A stretch of DNA of 44,343 bases from an uncultured Eubacterium sp. (GCA_910586445.1 CAJUHV010000031.1:1-44343); one strand, 5' to 3'; counted from the stretch's first letter, positions 16,098 to 24,802 are shown. Notes: generated by a model not told the origin, from the letters alone. Numbers and translations are program-made.

Positions 16098-16274
16098 ATG
16101 ATCAAAGTCTATTATCTTGAAGATGATGAAAATACTGCAGGTGCGGTAAAGGAATATTTGAGACAAAAAGGGTATGAAGCTTTTATATGTGATACATCTG
16201 CTTACTATCTTGGAGCAAAGCGCCTTTTCAAGTGTGACCTGAATGAAATACTGCAGAATGATTCCTTAGTTTAA
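16098..16274 (+). pseudogene. Truncated response-regulator receiver domain
   Basis: An open frame of 58 codons begins at the ATG at 16098, preceded by AAGGAG. It reads MIKVYYLEDDENTAGAVKEY and LRQKGYEAFICDT, the first strand, acidic pair and first helix of a CheY-like receiver domain. The frame then runs into unrelated sequence (CDLNEILQNDSLV) and stops, so the phosphorylatable Asp and the output domain are missing. It is most likely the relic of a two-component regulator. It sits 174 bases upstream of the hydrogenase-like sensor gene. A functional micro-protein cannot be ruled out. Confidence 0.65.
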
Positions 16275-16333
16275 AGAAAAAATATTCCTTTTTATAAAAA
16301 AATCTGTTAAACTGTTAACAGGATATCATATCA

Positions 16334-16351
16334 TTCAAATATATATTTGAA
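16334..16351. promoter_or_regulatory. 18-bp palindrome upstream of the hydrogenase-like sensor
   Basis: TTCAAATATATATTTGAA is a perfect palindrome 97 bases before the start codon. A looser repeat, CTGTTAA-ACTG-TTAACAG, lies about 20 bases further upstream. Both are candidate operator sites; I found no clear -35/-10 pair. Confidence 0.45.
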
Positions 16352-16447
16352 GTGATTCGTAGTTGTTTCCTGCCAAAATTATGACAATTGTGACTTTTTA
16401 CTTTGGGGAAGGATGAATGGCAGCGTATAAAAAGGAGAAAGTTCGAC

Positions 16448-18394
16448 ATGAAAGATATGAATGAATTAAGGGATTGTAGTAACATGCTGATTTTTACAAA
16501 TGACAGCTGTACAGGGTGCAACAAGTGTGTGCGTGTCTGCCCTACGCTGGTGTCAAACATTGCGCAGGAAGGAAAGATCTGGGTAAACCGTGACAGCTGT
16601 GTGGCATGCGGTGCATGTTTAAAAGCATGCGGACATAAAGCCAGGGAGTATAAAGATGATACGGAGCAGTTTTTTTCAGATTTAAAGGCCGGAAAAAAAC
16701 TTTCTGTTATTATAGCACCTGCATTTTTGGCAAATTATCCAAAAGAATATAAGCGTGTTCTGGGATATTTAAAACAGCATGGTGTCAATCATATTTATAG
16801 CGTATCGTTCGGTGCAGATATCACGACATGGGGATATTTAAAATACATTACGGAGAATCATTTTACGGGCGGGATCAGCCAGCCCTGCCCGGCAGTCGTA
16901 GACTATGTGGAAAAATACATACCGCAGCTGATACCATATATGATACCGGTGCAGAGTCCGATGATGTGCATGGCGATTTATATTAAGAAATATCTGCATG
17001 TATCGGATGAGCTGGCATTTATCAGTCCATGCGTTGCAAAAAAGATCGAGATTGATGATGAAAATAATCATGGTTATGTAAAATACAATGTCACATTTTC
17101 CAAGCTGATGCAGCATATCGGCAGGGATTATGCAGGCAGCCCGGAATATACCGATGAGCTTGAATACGGCATGGGTTCTCTGTATCCGATGCCGGGCGGG
17201 CTGAAAGAAAATATAGAGCATTTTCTTGGAAAAGGACAGGTGATCCGGCAGGTGGAAGGCGAGCAGGAGGCTTACCGCTACCTCGAAAAGTATTTAAAAC
17301 GCATTGACCGCAGGGCAGAGCTGCCGTTTATGATCGATGTATTAAACTGCAGCAGGGGATGTATTTATGGTACGGCCGTAGACCCGGACAAAGATACGGA
17401 CGATGTGCTTATGACGTTAAGCAAGATGCGCAGTGTGGATAAAGAGGATATGCATACAAAGGGCGTGCGCAGGGTAAATAAGAGCCCATGGACGAGCCAG
17501 ATCGCACCAAAAGAGCGTCTGGCAAATCTGATGGAGGCATTCAAGGACTTAAAGCTTTCTGATTTTATACGCAGATATAATACTTCCAAAGAGATTAAGG
17601 TATCTATTCCTTCTGAAAGTGAACTGAACAAAATATATGCAGATATGTATAAAAATACAACAGAAAAACAGGAGATCAATTGTGGTGCCTGCGGCTATGC
17701 CACATGCAGGGACATGGCGTATGCTGTTCATAATCACGTAAATTTTGTGGAAAACTGCATACATTATATTAAAGAGCTGGCAGAACGGGAGCGGATCAAG
17801 CTCAAAGAAATTAATGAGCAACAGCAGTCAGAGCAGGACCGGCGCAACAGCCTTCTGGATTCTGTAAGGGAACAGTTTGTGCTGCTTTCCAGCGCTGTGG
17901 CAGAACTGAATGATGCAAATGAGGCCTCTGCGAATGAAGCCTCCGACCTGGCAGGCAAGCTGAATGACATTAAAGAGCACTGCCTTCATATGGAAGAGTC
18001 ATTATCCAGTATTCTGAACTTTATAGACATTTATAAAAATACGAGCCAGAGCATTGTAGAAATTGCAAATAAGACTAACCTTCTGTCATTAAATGCTTCG
18101 ATTGAGGCAGCCAGGGCAGGTGCGCAGGGAATGGGCTTTGCAGTAGTGGCGCAGGAGATCCGCAACCTTTCCGCGTCGATCAAAATTCTGGTTGCAAAAG
18201 ATAATGAGCAGGCAGAAGAGACAATTCCAAAAGTAGATGCGGGCGTCAATTCGATTCATGACCTGATTGAAAATATCAGCCATATGAGCGACCGCGTAGC
18301 GACGATTGCTGCAAATTCACAGGAGATCGCAGCCGAAACGGCGAATGTGCAGGTCATGGCAGATGATCTAAAAAGCTCTGTGGAAAATATTTAA
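16448..18394 (+). CDS. Sensory [FeFe]-hydrogenase-like protein fused to a chemoreceptor signalling domain
   Basis: A 648-residue soluble protein. Domains in order: two 4Fe-4S ferredoxin motifs (C21, 24, 27, 31 and C51, 54, 57, 61); an [FeFe]-hydrogenase H-domain (about 80-370); a second Fe-S domain CGACGYATC...C (C412-C437); a helical linker (440-530); and a chemoreceptor hairpin NLLSLNASIEAARAG...GFAVVAQEIRNL (540-580). In the H-domain the four cluster cysteines align: C147 (QPCPAV), C195 (SPCVAKK), C301 and C305 (NCSRGC). The proton-relay Cys, which precedes the first of these in catalytic enzymes, is Pro here, and the third motif lacks GGGQP. This argues for a sensor rather than an efficient hydrogenase. 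The start follows AAGGAG at 16433; an ATG at 16403 is a worse choice. No hydrogenase maturation genes nearby. Confidence 0.85.
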   Translation: MKDMNELRDCSNMLIFTNDSCTGCNKCVRVCPTLVSNIAQEGKIWVNRDSCVACGACLKACGHKAREYKDDTEQFFSDLKAGKKLSVIIAPAFLANYPKEYKRVLGYLKQHGVNHIYSVSFGADITTWGYLKYITENHFTGGISQPCPAVVDYVEKYIPQLIPYMIPVQSPMMCMAIYIKKYLHVSDELAFISPCVAKKIEIDDENNHGYVKYNVTFSKLMQHIGRDYAGSPEYTDELEYGMGSLYPMPGGLKENIEHFLGKGQVIRQVEGEQEAYRYLEKYLKRIDRRAELPFMIDVLNCSRGCIYGTAVDPDKDTDDVLMTLSKMRSVDKEDMHTKGVRRVNKSPWTSQIAPKERLANLMEAFKDLKLSDFIRRYNTSKEIKVSIPSESELNKIYADMYKNTTEKQEINCGACGYATCRDMAYAVHNHVNFVENCIHYIKELAERERIKLKEINEQQQSEQDRRNSLLDSVREQFVLLSSAVAELNDANEASANEASDLAGKLNDIKEHCLHMEESLSSILNFIDIYKNTSQSIVEIANKTNLLSLNASIEAARAGAQGMGFAVVAQEIRNLSASIKILVAKDNEQAEETIPKVDAGVNSIHDLIENISHMSDRVATIAANSQEIAAETANVQVMADDLKSSVENI

Positions 18395-18415
18395 TAATAT
18401 AAATTGCAGAAGCAG

Positions 18416-18470
18416 GCATCCATGCCGCGGCAGATTTACTTTAAATCAGCCGCGGCATGGATGCTCTTTT
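18416..18470 (+). terminator. Terminator after the hydrogenase-like sensor
   Basis: Sixteen-base arms GCATCCATGCCGCGGC (18416-18431) and complement (18449-18464), 17-base loop, then TCTTTT. Confidence 0.85.
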
Positions 18471-18499
18471 ACTTTATGATAAAAAATATATTTTTCTGC

Positions 18500-18549
18500 T
18501 TGACAACAGCATGCGGCGGTATTATTATGAACATATGAATAATTGTTCA
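18500..18549 (+). promoter_or_regulatory. Promoter and ArsR/SmtB-type operator of the metal-export operon
   Basis: TTGACA (18500-18505), 17-base spacer and TATTAT (18523-18528). Directly after it lies TGAACA-N10-TGTTCA (18528-18549), the imperfect 12-2-12 style site bound by SmtB, CzrA and CadC relatives. Repressor bound here would block the promoter of the gene encoding it. Confidence 0.75.
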
Positions 18550-18623
18550 CATGAAAAACAATGAATATAAAAAGCCGGTCTGTGCAGTATATGCATAGGA
18601 GATAGGCAAAAGGAGGATAAGAT

Positions 18624-18983
18624 TTGCAGGAGAGAGATCTGGAATGCTGTGAAACAACTGAAGTGCATGAAGAACTATTAAAAATAATCGATGAGCATAT
18701 GCCGCCGGAAGAAGAGCTGTATGATCTGGCAGAGCTTTTTAAGGTTTTTGGGGATTCTACAAGAATACGTATTTTATTTGTGCTCTTTGAGGCTGAGGTA
18801 TGTGTCTGCGACCTGGCGCAGGCACTGCATATGACGCAGTCAGCGATCTCGCATCAGCTGAAGATTTTAAAAAACTCCAGGCTGGTAAAAAGCAGGCGGG
18901 AAGGAAAGTCTGTATTTTACTCTCTGGCAGACCATCATGTGAGGACGATGATTGGACAGGGAAGAGAGCATATTGAAGAATAG
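18624..18983 (+). CDS. ArsR/SmtB-family zinc- or cadmium-responsive repressor
   Basis: A 119-residue winged-helix metal sensor. The recognition helix is seen as MTQSAISHQLKILKNSRLV. Two metal sites can be read. EVCVCDLA plus N-terminal ECC resembles the CadC alpha-3N cysteine site. ADHHVRTMIGQGREHIEE has the exact D-x-H-x10-H-x2-E spacing of the SmtB/CzrA alpha-5 zinc site. Start is a TTG at 18624 with AGGAGG seven bases upstream. Likely represses itself, the HMA gene and the P1B ATPase from the operator overlapping the promoter, and lets go on binding Zn(II) or Cd(II). Confidence 0.9.
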   Translation: MQERDLECCETTEVHEELLKIIDEHMPPEEELYDLAELFKVFGDSTRIRILFVLFEAEVCVCDLAQALHMTQSAISHQLKILKNSRLVKSRREGKSVFYSLADHHVRTMIGQGREHIEE

Positions 18984-19169
18984 GGCAGCTGCCCCGCAGT
19001 ACAAGAAAGGATAAAAAGGAGAGAGTGATAAAAAGGAAAAAGAATAAAGAAGGAAATAAGAAATAAAAGGAAAAGAGAAATAAAAAGGAAATAAGGGCTA
19101 AAAACGAAATAAAGAATGAAAAGAATAAAGGAATGAAAAGAATCAAAAGAGTAGAAAGGATAGAAGATT
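18984..19169 (+). other. Purine-rich spacer within the metal-export operon
   Basis: No gene. After GGGCAGCTGCCC (18983-18994), a 12-bp palindrome at the repressor stop codon, about 150 bases are almost entirely A and G on the plus strand, with many AAAGGA or AAGGAA phrases that look like ribosome sites. It would be largely unstructured RNA. Function unknown. Confidence 0.6.
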
Positions 19170-19388
19170 ATGAAAAAGAAATTTAAATTACAGGATTTAG
19201 ATTGTGCAAACTGTGCAGCAAAGATGGAGGAGGCAATTAAAAAGCTGCCGGGCGTGACGGATGCCTCGGTCAGTTTTATGACACAGAAGATGACAATTGA
19301 GGCAGATGTAGAGCAGTTTGATGATCTTATGCAGAAGGTGGTGCAGGTATGTGCAAAGGTAGAGCCTGACTGTAAGATATTATTATAG
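19170..19388 (+). CDS. HMA-domain metal-binding protein
   Basis: A 72-residue ferredoxin-like heavy-metal-associated domain. The metal motif is LDCANCAAK, with Asp before the CxxC as in the N-terminal domains of ZntA/CadA rather than copper-type MTCxxC. Typical follow-on EAIKKLPGVTDASVSF is present. It lies 18 bases before the P1B ATPase, which itself has no N-terminal HMA domain, so this looks like the ATPase's metal-binding domain encoded separately. A cytosolic role passing Zn(II)/Cd(II) to the pump is inferred. Confidence 0.88.
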   Translation: MKKKFKLQDLDCANCAAKMEEAIKKLPGVTDASVSFMTQKMTIEADVEQFDDLMQKVVQVCAKVEPDCKILL

Positions 19389-19406
19389 ACATAGGAGGAT
19401 ACAATA

Positions 19407-21281
19407 ATGACAAAAAAGCAGAAATCCATGCTCTATCGGATTATTCTTGCATTTGTGCTGTTTGCGGCACTGCTCGTATGTGAGCATATGGGCATGCTGA
19501 AACAGCTGCCGGCTTTGGTGCTGTTTATCATATATGCGGTTCCGTATCTGGTTATCGGCTATGACATTATATTCAAAGCATTTCGAAATATCAGCCACGG
19601 ACAGGTATTTGATGAAAATTTTCTGATGATGATCGCTACGTTTGGCGCTTTTGGCGTGCAGGAATATTCCGAGGCAGTGGCAGTCATGCTTTTTTATCAG
19701 GTAGGCGAGCTGTTTCAGGGATATGCAGTCGGCAGATCAAGACAGTCAATCACGGCGCTTATGGATATCTGCCCGGAATACGCAAATATAGAAGTGGATG
19801 GAAAGCTCGTGCAGGCTGACCCGGATGATGTAGAAATAGACAGCATGATTGTTATAAAGCCGGGCGAACGCATTCCGCTGGACGGCATAGTAATCGAGGG
19901 GGAATCATTGATCGATACGGCAGCGCTTACCGGTGAGTCAGTGCCGCGCAGGGCAGCGGCAGGCGATGAGGTGATCAGCGGATGCGTAAATGGGAGCGGC
20001 ACGCTGAAGGTACGTGTCACAAAGGAATTTGATGATTCCACTGTGTCAAAGATCTTGGAGCTGGTAGAAAATGCCTCCAGCAAAAAAGCAAAAGTAGAAA
20101 ACTTTATTACCCGCTTTGCAAAGTATTATACGCCGGCTGTTACGGTCAGTGCAGCTGTGCTTGCAGTACTGCCGCCGCTTATACAGGGAGGCGGATGGGC
20201 TGAATGGATACAGAGGGCATGCATATTTCTTGTGATTTCCTGCCCCTGCGCACTCGTGATCTCTGTACCGCTGGGATTTTTCGGCGGAATCGGTGCAGCT
20301 TCAAAGATCGGCGTGCTTGTAAAAGGCAGCAATTATCTGGAGGCTGTTGCTGAGATGACTACGATTGTATTCGACAAGACAGGGACTTTAACAAAAGGTG
20401 AGTTTAAAGCAGCACAGATCCTGCCGCAGACGACACAGGAGGAGCTGTTAGAAACAGCTGCGTTAGGGGAAGGCTATTCCAATCATCCAATCGCAGGCTC
20501 GCTGAAGGAGGCTTATAAAGAACACTGTGGCAGGGCTGTGGATCTGAGCCGTGTATCGGATGCGGAAGAGATCGCAGGGTATGGCATAAAGGTGCAGGTC
20601 GATGGGGCGGATGTGCTGCTTGGAAATGAAAAGCTGATGAGGGAAAATCATATATCCTTTGAACCGTGCCACAGTGCAGGCACCGTAGTATATGCTGCGA
20701 AAAACGGAGCGTATCTTGGTGCTGTCGTGATCTCGGATACCGTCAAGGAAGGTGCAGGGGATGCGATCAGCAGCATGAAGCAGATCGGTGTGAAAAAAAG
20801 CGTAATGCTTACCGGCGATCGAAAAGAGGCGGCTGAATATATAGCCGCAGAGCTTGGCATAGATGAAGTGCATGCGCAGCTGCTTCCGGCCGATAAGGTG
20901 GCATGTGTGGAAACACTGCTGAAGCATCAAAAAGAAAAAGAGCGGCTTGCCTTTGTCGGGGACGGAATTAACGATGCTCCGGTACTGACCAGGGCAGATA
21001 TCGGGATTGCCATGGGCAGCATGGGTTCAGATGCCGCGATTGAAGCGGCAGATGTAGTACTGATGGACGATGACGTGCGAAAGATTGCTTCGATCGTGCA
21101 GATCTCCAGAAAAACGCTGCGGATTGTAAAGCAGAACATCGTATTTGCACTTGGCGTAAAAGCGGCTGTGCTGCTATTGGGAGCGTTTGGGGCAGCAAAT
21201 ATGTGGGAAGCCGTATTTGCAGATGTGGGCGTATCGGTGATTGCGATTTTAAACTCGATGCGTACACTGCGCACGGATTAG
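19407..21281 (+). CDS. Zn/Cd/Pb-type P1B-2 heavy-metal exporting ATPase
   Basis: A 624-residue P-type ATPase. TGES in the actuator domain, the membrane SCPCALVIS, the phosphorylation site DKTGTLTKG, HPIAGSL (the P1B His-Pro) and GDGINDAPVL hinge are all present. The last helix region FADVGVSVIAILNSMRTLR contains the Asp typical of the ZntA/CadA branch, which moves divalent Zn, Cd or Pb out of the cytoplasm. It lacks the usual N-terminal HMA domain and begins straight with membrane helices; a free HMA protein is encoded just upstream. RBS AGGAGG precedes the ATG. Copper specificity is unlikely given the branch motifs. Confidence 0.93.
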   Translation: MTKKQKSMLYRIILAFVLFAALLVCEHMGMLKQLPALVLFIIYAVPYLVIGYDIIFKAFRNISHGQVFDENFLMMIATFGAFGVQEYSEAVAVMLFYQVGELFQGYAVGRSRQSITALMDICPEYANIEVDGKLVQADPDDVEIDSMIVIKPGERIPLDGIVIEGESLIDTAALTGESVPRRAAAGDEVISGCVNGSGTLKVRVTKEFDDSTVSKILELVENASSKKAKVENFITRFAKYYTPAVTVSAAVLAVLPPLIQGGGWAEWIQRACIFLVISCPCALVISVPLGFFGGIGAASKIGVLVKGSNYLEAVAEMTTIVFDKTGTLTKGEFKAAQILPQTTQEELLETAALGEGYSNHPIAGSLKEAYKEHCGRAVDLSRVSDAEEIAGYGIKVQVDGADVLLGNEKLMRENHISFEPCHSAGTVVYAAKNGAYLGAVVISDTVKEGAGDAISSMKQIGVKKSVMLTGDRKEAAEYIAAELGIDEVHAQLLPADKVACVETLLKHQKEKERLAFVGDGINDAPVLTRADIGIAMGSMGSDAAIEAADVVLMDDDVRKIASIVQISRKTLRIVKQNIVFALGVKAAVLLLGAFGAANMWEAVFADVGVSVIAILNSMRTLRTD

Positions 21282-21336
21282 GTTTCGTGCTTAACAGATC
21301 CTGCCAGTATGAAAATAAGCAGATGATATAAAATAT

Positions 21337-21999
21337 ATGCAGAACAAGTTTTCCAGACTGATTTTGGATTCATTGCAGCAGAACTGCTTAAAATTTGGAG
21401 GTCGTATGACGCAGGAAGTAATGGAGCTGGCAGGAAATATGAATCTGGCGGCAGCAGAGACGCAGATTGCGCTGCATTGTGCGCCTCTGCTTGTCGGCCT
21501 AAAAGTATCCAGCCTTTTAATGATGACAAATGAACAGGCAGGGCGTATATTTAAGCTGTCAGCAGATACTGAGCTGGCATGCTTTTGGGTTTTCTGCGGG
21601 GAGAAAAAGACGGTGCTTTTACTGTACCGCATGCAGTCTTTAGATGACTATTTGAAAACGCCCGATGTGCTGTGCATGCTGCGGGGGCTTGGCTATCAGG
21701 GCAGCACGCTCGCGGGCCTGCTTGCAGATTTTGCGGCAAGATATGCCGCCTATGCAGCAGGAGGCGGCATGTTTCCGCATGAAATGGGGCTGTTTTTAGG
21801 ATATCCGCCCGAAGATGTACAGGGCTTTATGGCAGACAAAGGCAAAAATTCCCTGTGTACAGGCTACTGGAAGGTTTACCAGAATGTACAGGAAAAAATA
21901 GGATTGTTTCAAAAATATGATCTGGCGCGCGAAAAGCTGCTGCGGCTGATGGCACATGGTGTGAGCATAAAAGAGGTAATGGCGCTTCGTCCGGTGTGA
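21337..21999 (+). CDS. DUF3793 family protein
   Basis: About 220 residues, cytoplasmic. The motifs HCAPLLVGLKVSSLL, FPHEMGLFLGYPPEDVQGF and CTGYWKVYQ are the hallmark of DUF3793, a family of unknown function common in anaerobic Firmicutes and often placed near iron or flavodoxin genes. The first ATG (21337) lacks a clear ribosome site. An ATG at 21406 has GGAGG only four bases before it, so the true start is uncertain. It follows the metal ATPase by 55 bases and may belong to the same transcript. Confidence 0.85.
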   Translation: MQNKFSRLILDSLQQNCLKFGGRMTQEVMELAGNMNLAAAETQIALHCAPLLVGLKVSSLLMMTNEQAGRIFKLSADTELACFWVFCGEKKTVLLLYRMQSLDDYLKTPDVLCMLRGLGYQGSTLAGLLADFAARYAAYAAGGGMFPHEMGLFLGYPPEDVQGFMADKGKNSLCTGYWKVYQNVQEKIGLFQKYDLAREKLLRLMAHGVSIKEVMALRPV

Positions 22000-22090
22000 T
22001 TTCGTTCAAACAAAATGCTGGCTTTTATTGCATGGTTCTGCTATACTTGAATCGAATTGAAAAAAGGATGGAGAGGAGAGTTGATATGAT

Positions 22091-23374
22091 ATGAAAGCAT
22101 ATAAGGATATGGATAAAAGTGAGCTGCTGGCACTGAAAGCGGATCTGGAAGAGCAGTATAAGACGGAAGAAGCCAAGGGCCTTTCATTGAATATGGCAAG
22201 AGGAAAGCCGGGAGCTTCTCAGCTGAAATTATCGATGCCGATGCTGGATGTAATTAACGGGCAGTCGGATATGCATACACTGCTTGGAAATGATACGAGG
22301 AATTATGGAGACTGGGACGGAATCGGAGAATGCAGGTATCTTTTTGCTGACATGATGGAAGTGAAAAAAGATAATGTAGTGATCTGCGGAAATTCCAGCC
22401 TGAATATTATGTATGACACGGTGGCAAGGTCTATGGTACTGGGCGTAAACGGCTCTACGCCATGGTCGAAGCTGGATCAGGTAAAGTTTTTATGTCCGGT
22501 TCCTGGATATGACAGGCATTTTAAAATAACGGAATTATTTGGTATAGAGATGATCAACATACCAATGGATGAAAACGGCCCCGACATGGATCTTGTAGAA
22601 AAATATGTCAACAATGATGCTTCTGTAAAAGGGATCTGGTGCGTGCCGAAATATTCCAATCCTACAGGTATCACATATTCAGATGAGGTTGTAAGAAGAT
22701 TTGCCCGCTTAAAGCCAAAAGCAGAGGATTTCCGTATTTTCTGGGATAATGCATACTGCATTCATCATATTTATGACGAAATCCATGATCAAATACCAAA
22801 TATATTGGAAGAATGTGAAAAGGCAGGCAATCCAGATATGGTATATATCTTTGCCTCTACTTCCAAAGTGAGCTTTCCAGGCTCTGGTGTTTCAGCGATT
22901 GCCACATCGCTGAAAAATATGGAGTATATTAAAAAATGCATGACGACTCAGATTATCGGACACGACAAGATCAATCAGCTGCGTCATGTACGTTTTTTCA
23001 AAAATATAGACGGACTGAACGCACATATGAAAAAACATGCAGATATTTTACGGCCGAAATTCCAGGCAGTGCTGGATGTATTGGAGTCTGAGCTGACAGG
23101 ACTGGGCATAGGCAGCTGGGTAAAACCAAGAGGCGGGTATTTTATTTCCTTTGATGCAATGCCTGGATGTGCGAATGCAATTGTGGAAAAATGTAAGGAT
23201 CTGGGCGTTGTGCTGACTGGTGCAGGAGCGACGTATCCTTATGGAAAAGATCCGTTGGATTCAAATATCCGCATAGCGCCGTCCTTTCCGACACCAGAAG
23301 AAATGCTGGCGGCTACAAAGATTTTTGTGCTTTGTGTAAAACTGGCTTCAGTGGAAAAATTGTTAGAGATGTAG
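22091..23374 (+). CDS. Aspartate aminotransferase-type PLP enzyme (type 1d)
   Basis: A 427-residue fold-type I aminotransferase. NMARGKPGASQLKLSMPML opens the protein as in the pfam12897 group, formerly called MocR-type aminotransferases. SNPTGITYS lies in the cofactor-contact region, and the Schiff-base Lys is expected in STSKVSFPGSG. An Arg for the substrate carboxylate is in SNIRIAPSFP. The family is predicted to interconvert aspartate and oxaloacetate with glutamate/2-oxoglutarate; related enzymes are poorly characterised. ATG at 22091 follows GGAGAGGAGAG. A strong terminator ends the gene. Confidence 0.88.
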   Translation: MKAYKDMDKSELLALKADLEEQYKTEEAKGLSLNMARGKPGASQLKLSMPMLDVINGQSDMHTLLGNDTRNYGDWDGIGECRYLFADMMEVKKDNVVICGNSSLNIMYDTVARSMVLGVNGSTPWSKLDQVKFLCPVPGYDRHFKITELFGIEMINIPMDENGPDMDLVEKYVNNDASVKGIWCVPKYSNPTGITYSDEVVRRFARLKPKAEDFRIFWDNAYCIHHIYDEIHDQIPNILEECEKAGNPDMVYIFASTSKVSFPGSGVSAIATSLKNMEYIKKCMTTQIIGHDKINQLRHVRFFKNIDGLNAHMKKHADILRPKFQAVLDVLESELTGLGIGSWVKPRGGYFISFDAMPGCANAIVEKCKDLGVVLTGAGATYPYGKDPLDSNIRIAPSFPTPEEMLAATKIFVLCVKLASVEKLLEM

Positions 23375-23384
23375 TTTTTGTTTT

Positions 23385-23418
23385 AGGGGGACTGCCGCAG
23401 TGCGGCAGTCCCCCTTTA
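23385..23418. terminator. Terminator after the aminotransferase
   Basis: AGGGGGACTGCCGCA (23385-23399) and its exact complement (23401-23415) form a near-loopless stem followed by TTT. It lies in the convergent gap ahead of the minus-strand flavodiiron gene. Confidence 0.85.
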
Positions 23419-23564
23419 AAGAAAGTGCTGTTTATTCTGGGTCAGCTGAATTGAGCTTATTTTCAAAAGGAAGCTTTTTTGGAGCTGATTTCTGTCCAGT
23501 TCAATTTGTTTACAAAACGAGTTTTAAAGGCTTTTTGATGTTAAGATTTTTTGAAAGAATCAAT

Positions 23565-24782
23565 TTAAGATTCTTTCATAGAATCAATAATTGCATCAGC
23601 AAGTGCGTTCAGCTCTATATTCTTATCTTCACCCATAGATGAAGCAATGCTCAGACGTTCGTTCAAAACAGTCATGTTCTTTAATTCTTCATCTATAAAT
23701 TTCTGCATAAGATCACCGGATTTACATGCCCAGGAACCGTTTTCAATTAATGCAAACGTACGGTTCTGCATATTTAATGCTTTCATGTCCATCAGGAAGT
23801 TATGCATTACAGGGTATATGCCCAGATTGTATGTTACTGAAGCCAGTACGATATGGCTGTACTTAAATGCATCGGAAATCAAATAGGATACATGGGTATT
23901 GGATACATCATGTACTTTTACATTTGTGCAGCCTTTTTCACACAGCCTGCCTGCAAGTGCCTGTGCGGCAGCTTCTGTATTGCCATACATAGAGGCATAA
24001 GCGATCATAACGCCTTTTTCTTCCGGCTCATAGCGGCTCCATTTGTCGTATTTATCAATAAAATATCCAAAATTCTCACGCCATACCGGGCCGTGGAGCG
24101 GGCAGATATATTTAATCTTATCTACGATGCCGCCTGCTTTTTTCAAAAGCAGCTGTACATGCGGGCCGTATTTGCCTACGATATTTACCAGATAGCGGCG
24201 GGCTTCATCGAGCCAGTCTCTGTCAAAATCCACTTCGTCAGCAAACAGCTTGCCGTCCAGGGCGATAAAGGAACCAAATGCATCTGCGGAAAACAGTACG
24301 CCGTTGGTCAGGTCGAAAGTTACCATAGCTTCCGGCCAGTGAACCATAGGGGCAGCTACAAACGTAACAGTATGGTTGCCGAAGCAGTGCGTATCACCTT
24401 CTGCTACGGTAACACATTCATGGTCATCTGGATGGAATCCAAACTGGCGCATAAGCATAAACGATTTTTCGGTAGAAATGACTTTTACATTTGGATAGCG
24501 CAGAAGAATCTGTTCTACGGAGGCACCGTGGTCAGGCTCCATATGGTTGACTACCAGCCAGTCCAATTGGCGTCCGTCTAATAAGTAGTCCAGATTTTCC
24601 ATCAGCTGGCGGCAGGCTGACCAGTCAACAGTGTCAAATAATACGGTTTCACGATCTAAGAGCAGATAAGCATTGTAGCTTACGCCATATGGGATCGGAT
24701 GGATATTTTCAAATAAATGGAGCCTGTGGTCGTTCGCGCCGACCCAGTACAAATCTTCTGTAATATTACGTACACAATACAT
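23565..24782 (-). CDS. Flavodiiron protein (FprA-type O2/NO reductase)
   Basis: A 405-residue two-domain enzyme that reduces O2 to water, or NO to N2O, in anaerobes. The metallo-beta-lactamase-like domain holds the diiron ligands H80, E82, D84 and H85 (NHMEPDHG), H147 (MVHWPE), D166 (SADAFGS) and H229 (PLHGP). A C-terminal flavodoxin domain begins near residue 256 (IAYASMYGNTEAA) and binds FMN. There is no rubredoxin domain in this protein; one is fused to the upstream gene product instead. Start at 24782 has AAGGAGG seven bases upstream. The gene begins 20 bases after the stop of the fusion gene, so they are clearly one operon. Specificity for O2 versus NO cannot be read. Confidence 0.95.
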   Translation of the reverse strand: MYCVRNITEDLYWVGANDHRLHLFENIHPIPYGVSYNAYLLLDRETVLFDTVDWSACRQLMENLDYLLDGRQLDWLVVNHMEPDHGASVEQILLRYPNVKVISTEKSFMLMRQFGFHPDDHECVTVAEGDTHCFGNHTVTFVAAPMVHWPEAMVTFDLTNGVLFSADAFGSFIALDGKLFADEVDFDRDWLDEARRYLVNIVGKYGPHVQLLLKKAGGIVDKIKYICPLHGPVWRENFGYFIDKYDKWSRYEPEEKGVMIAYASMYGNTEAAAQALAGRLCEKGCTNVKVHDVSNTHVSYLISDAFKYSHIVLASVTYNLGIYPVMHNFLMDMKALNMQNRTFALIENGSWACKSGDLMQKFIDEELKNMTVLNERLSIASSMGEDKNIELNALADAIIDSMKES

Positions 24783-24802
24783 ATTCCGTCCTCCTTGAGA
24801 CA

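Noticed and set aside
18935..19429. 164-codon minus-strand frame, Phe/Leu-rich and membrane-like
   Set aside because: Antisense to the purine-rich spacer; TTT/TTC/CTT codons arise from that bias, and it overlaps three real plus-strand genes.
23853..24581. 242-codon plus-strand frame
   Set aside because: Entirely antisense to the flavodiiron gene, whose diiron ligands and flavodoxin motif are unmistakable.
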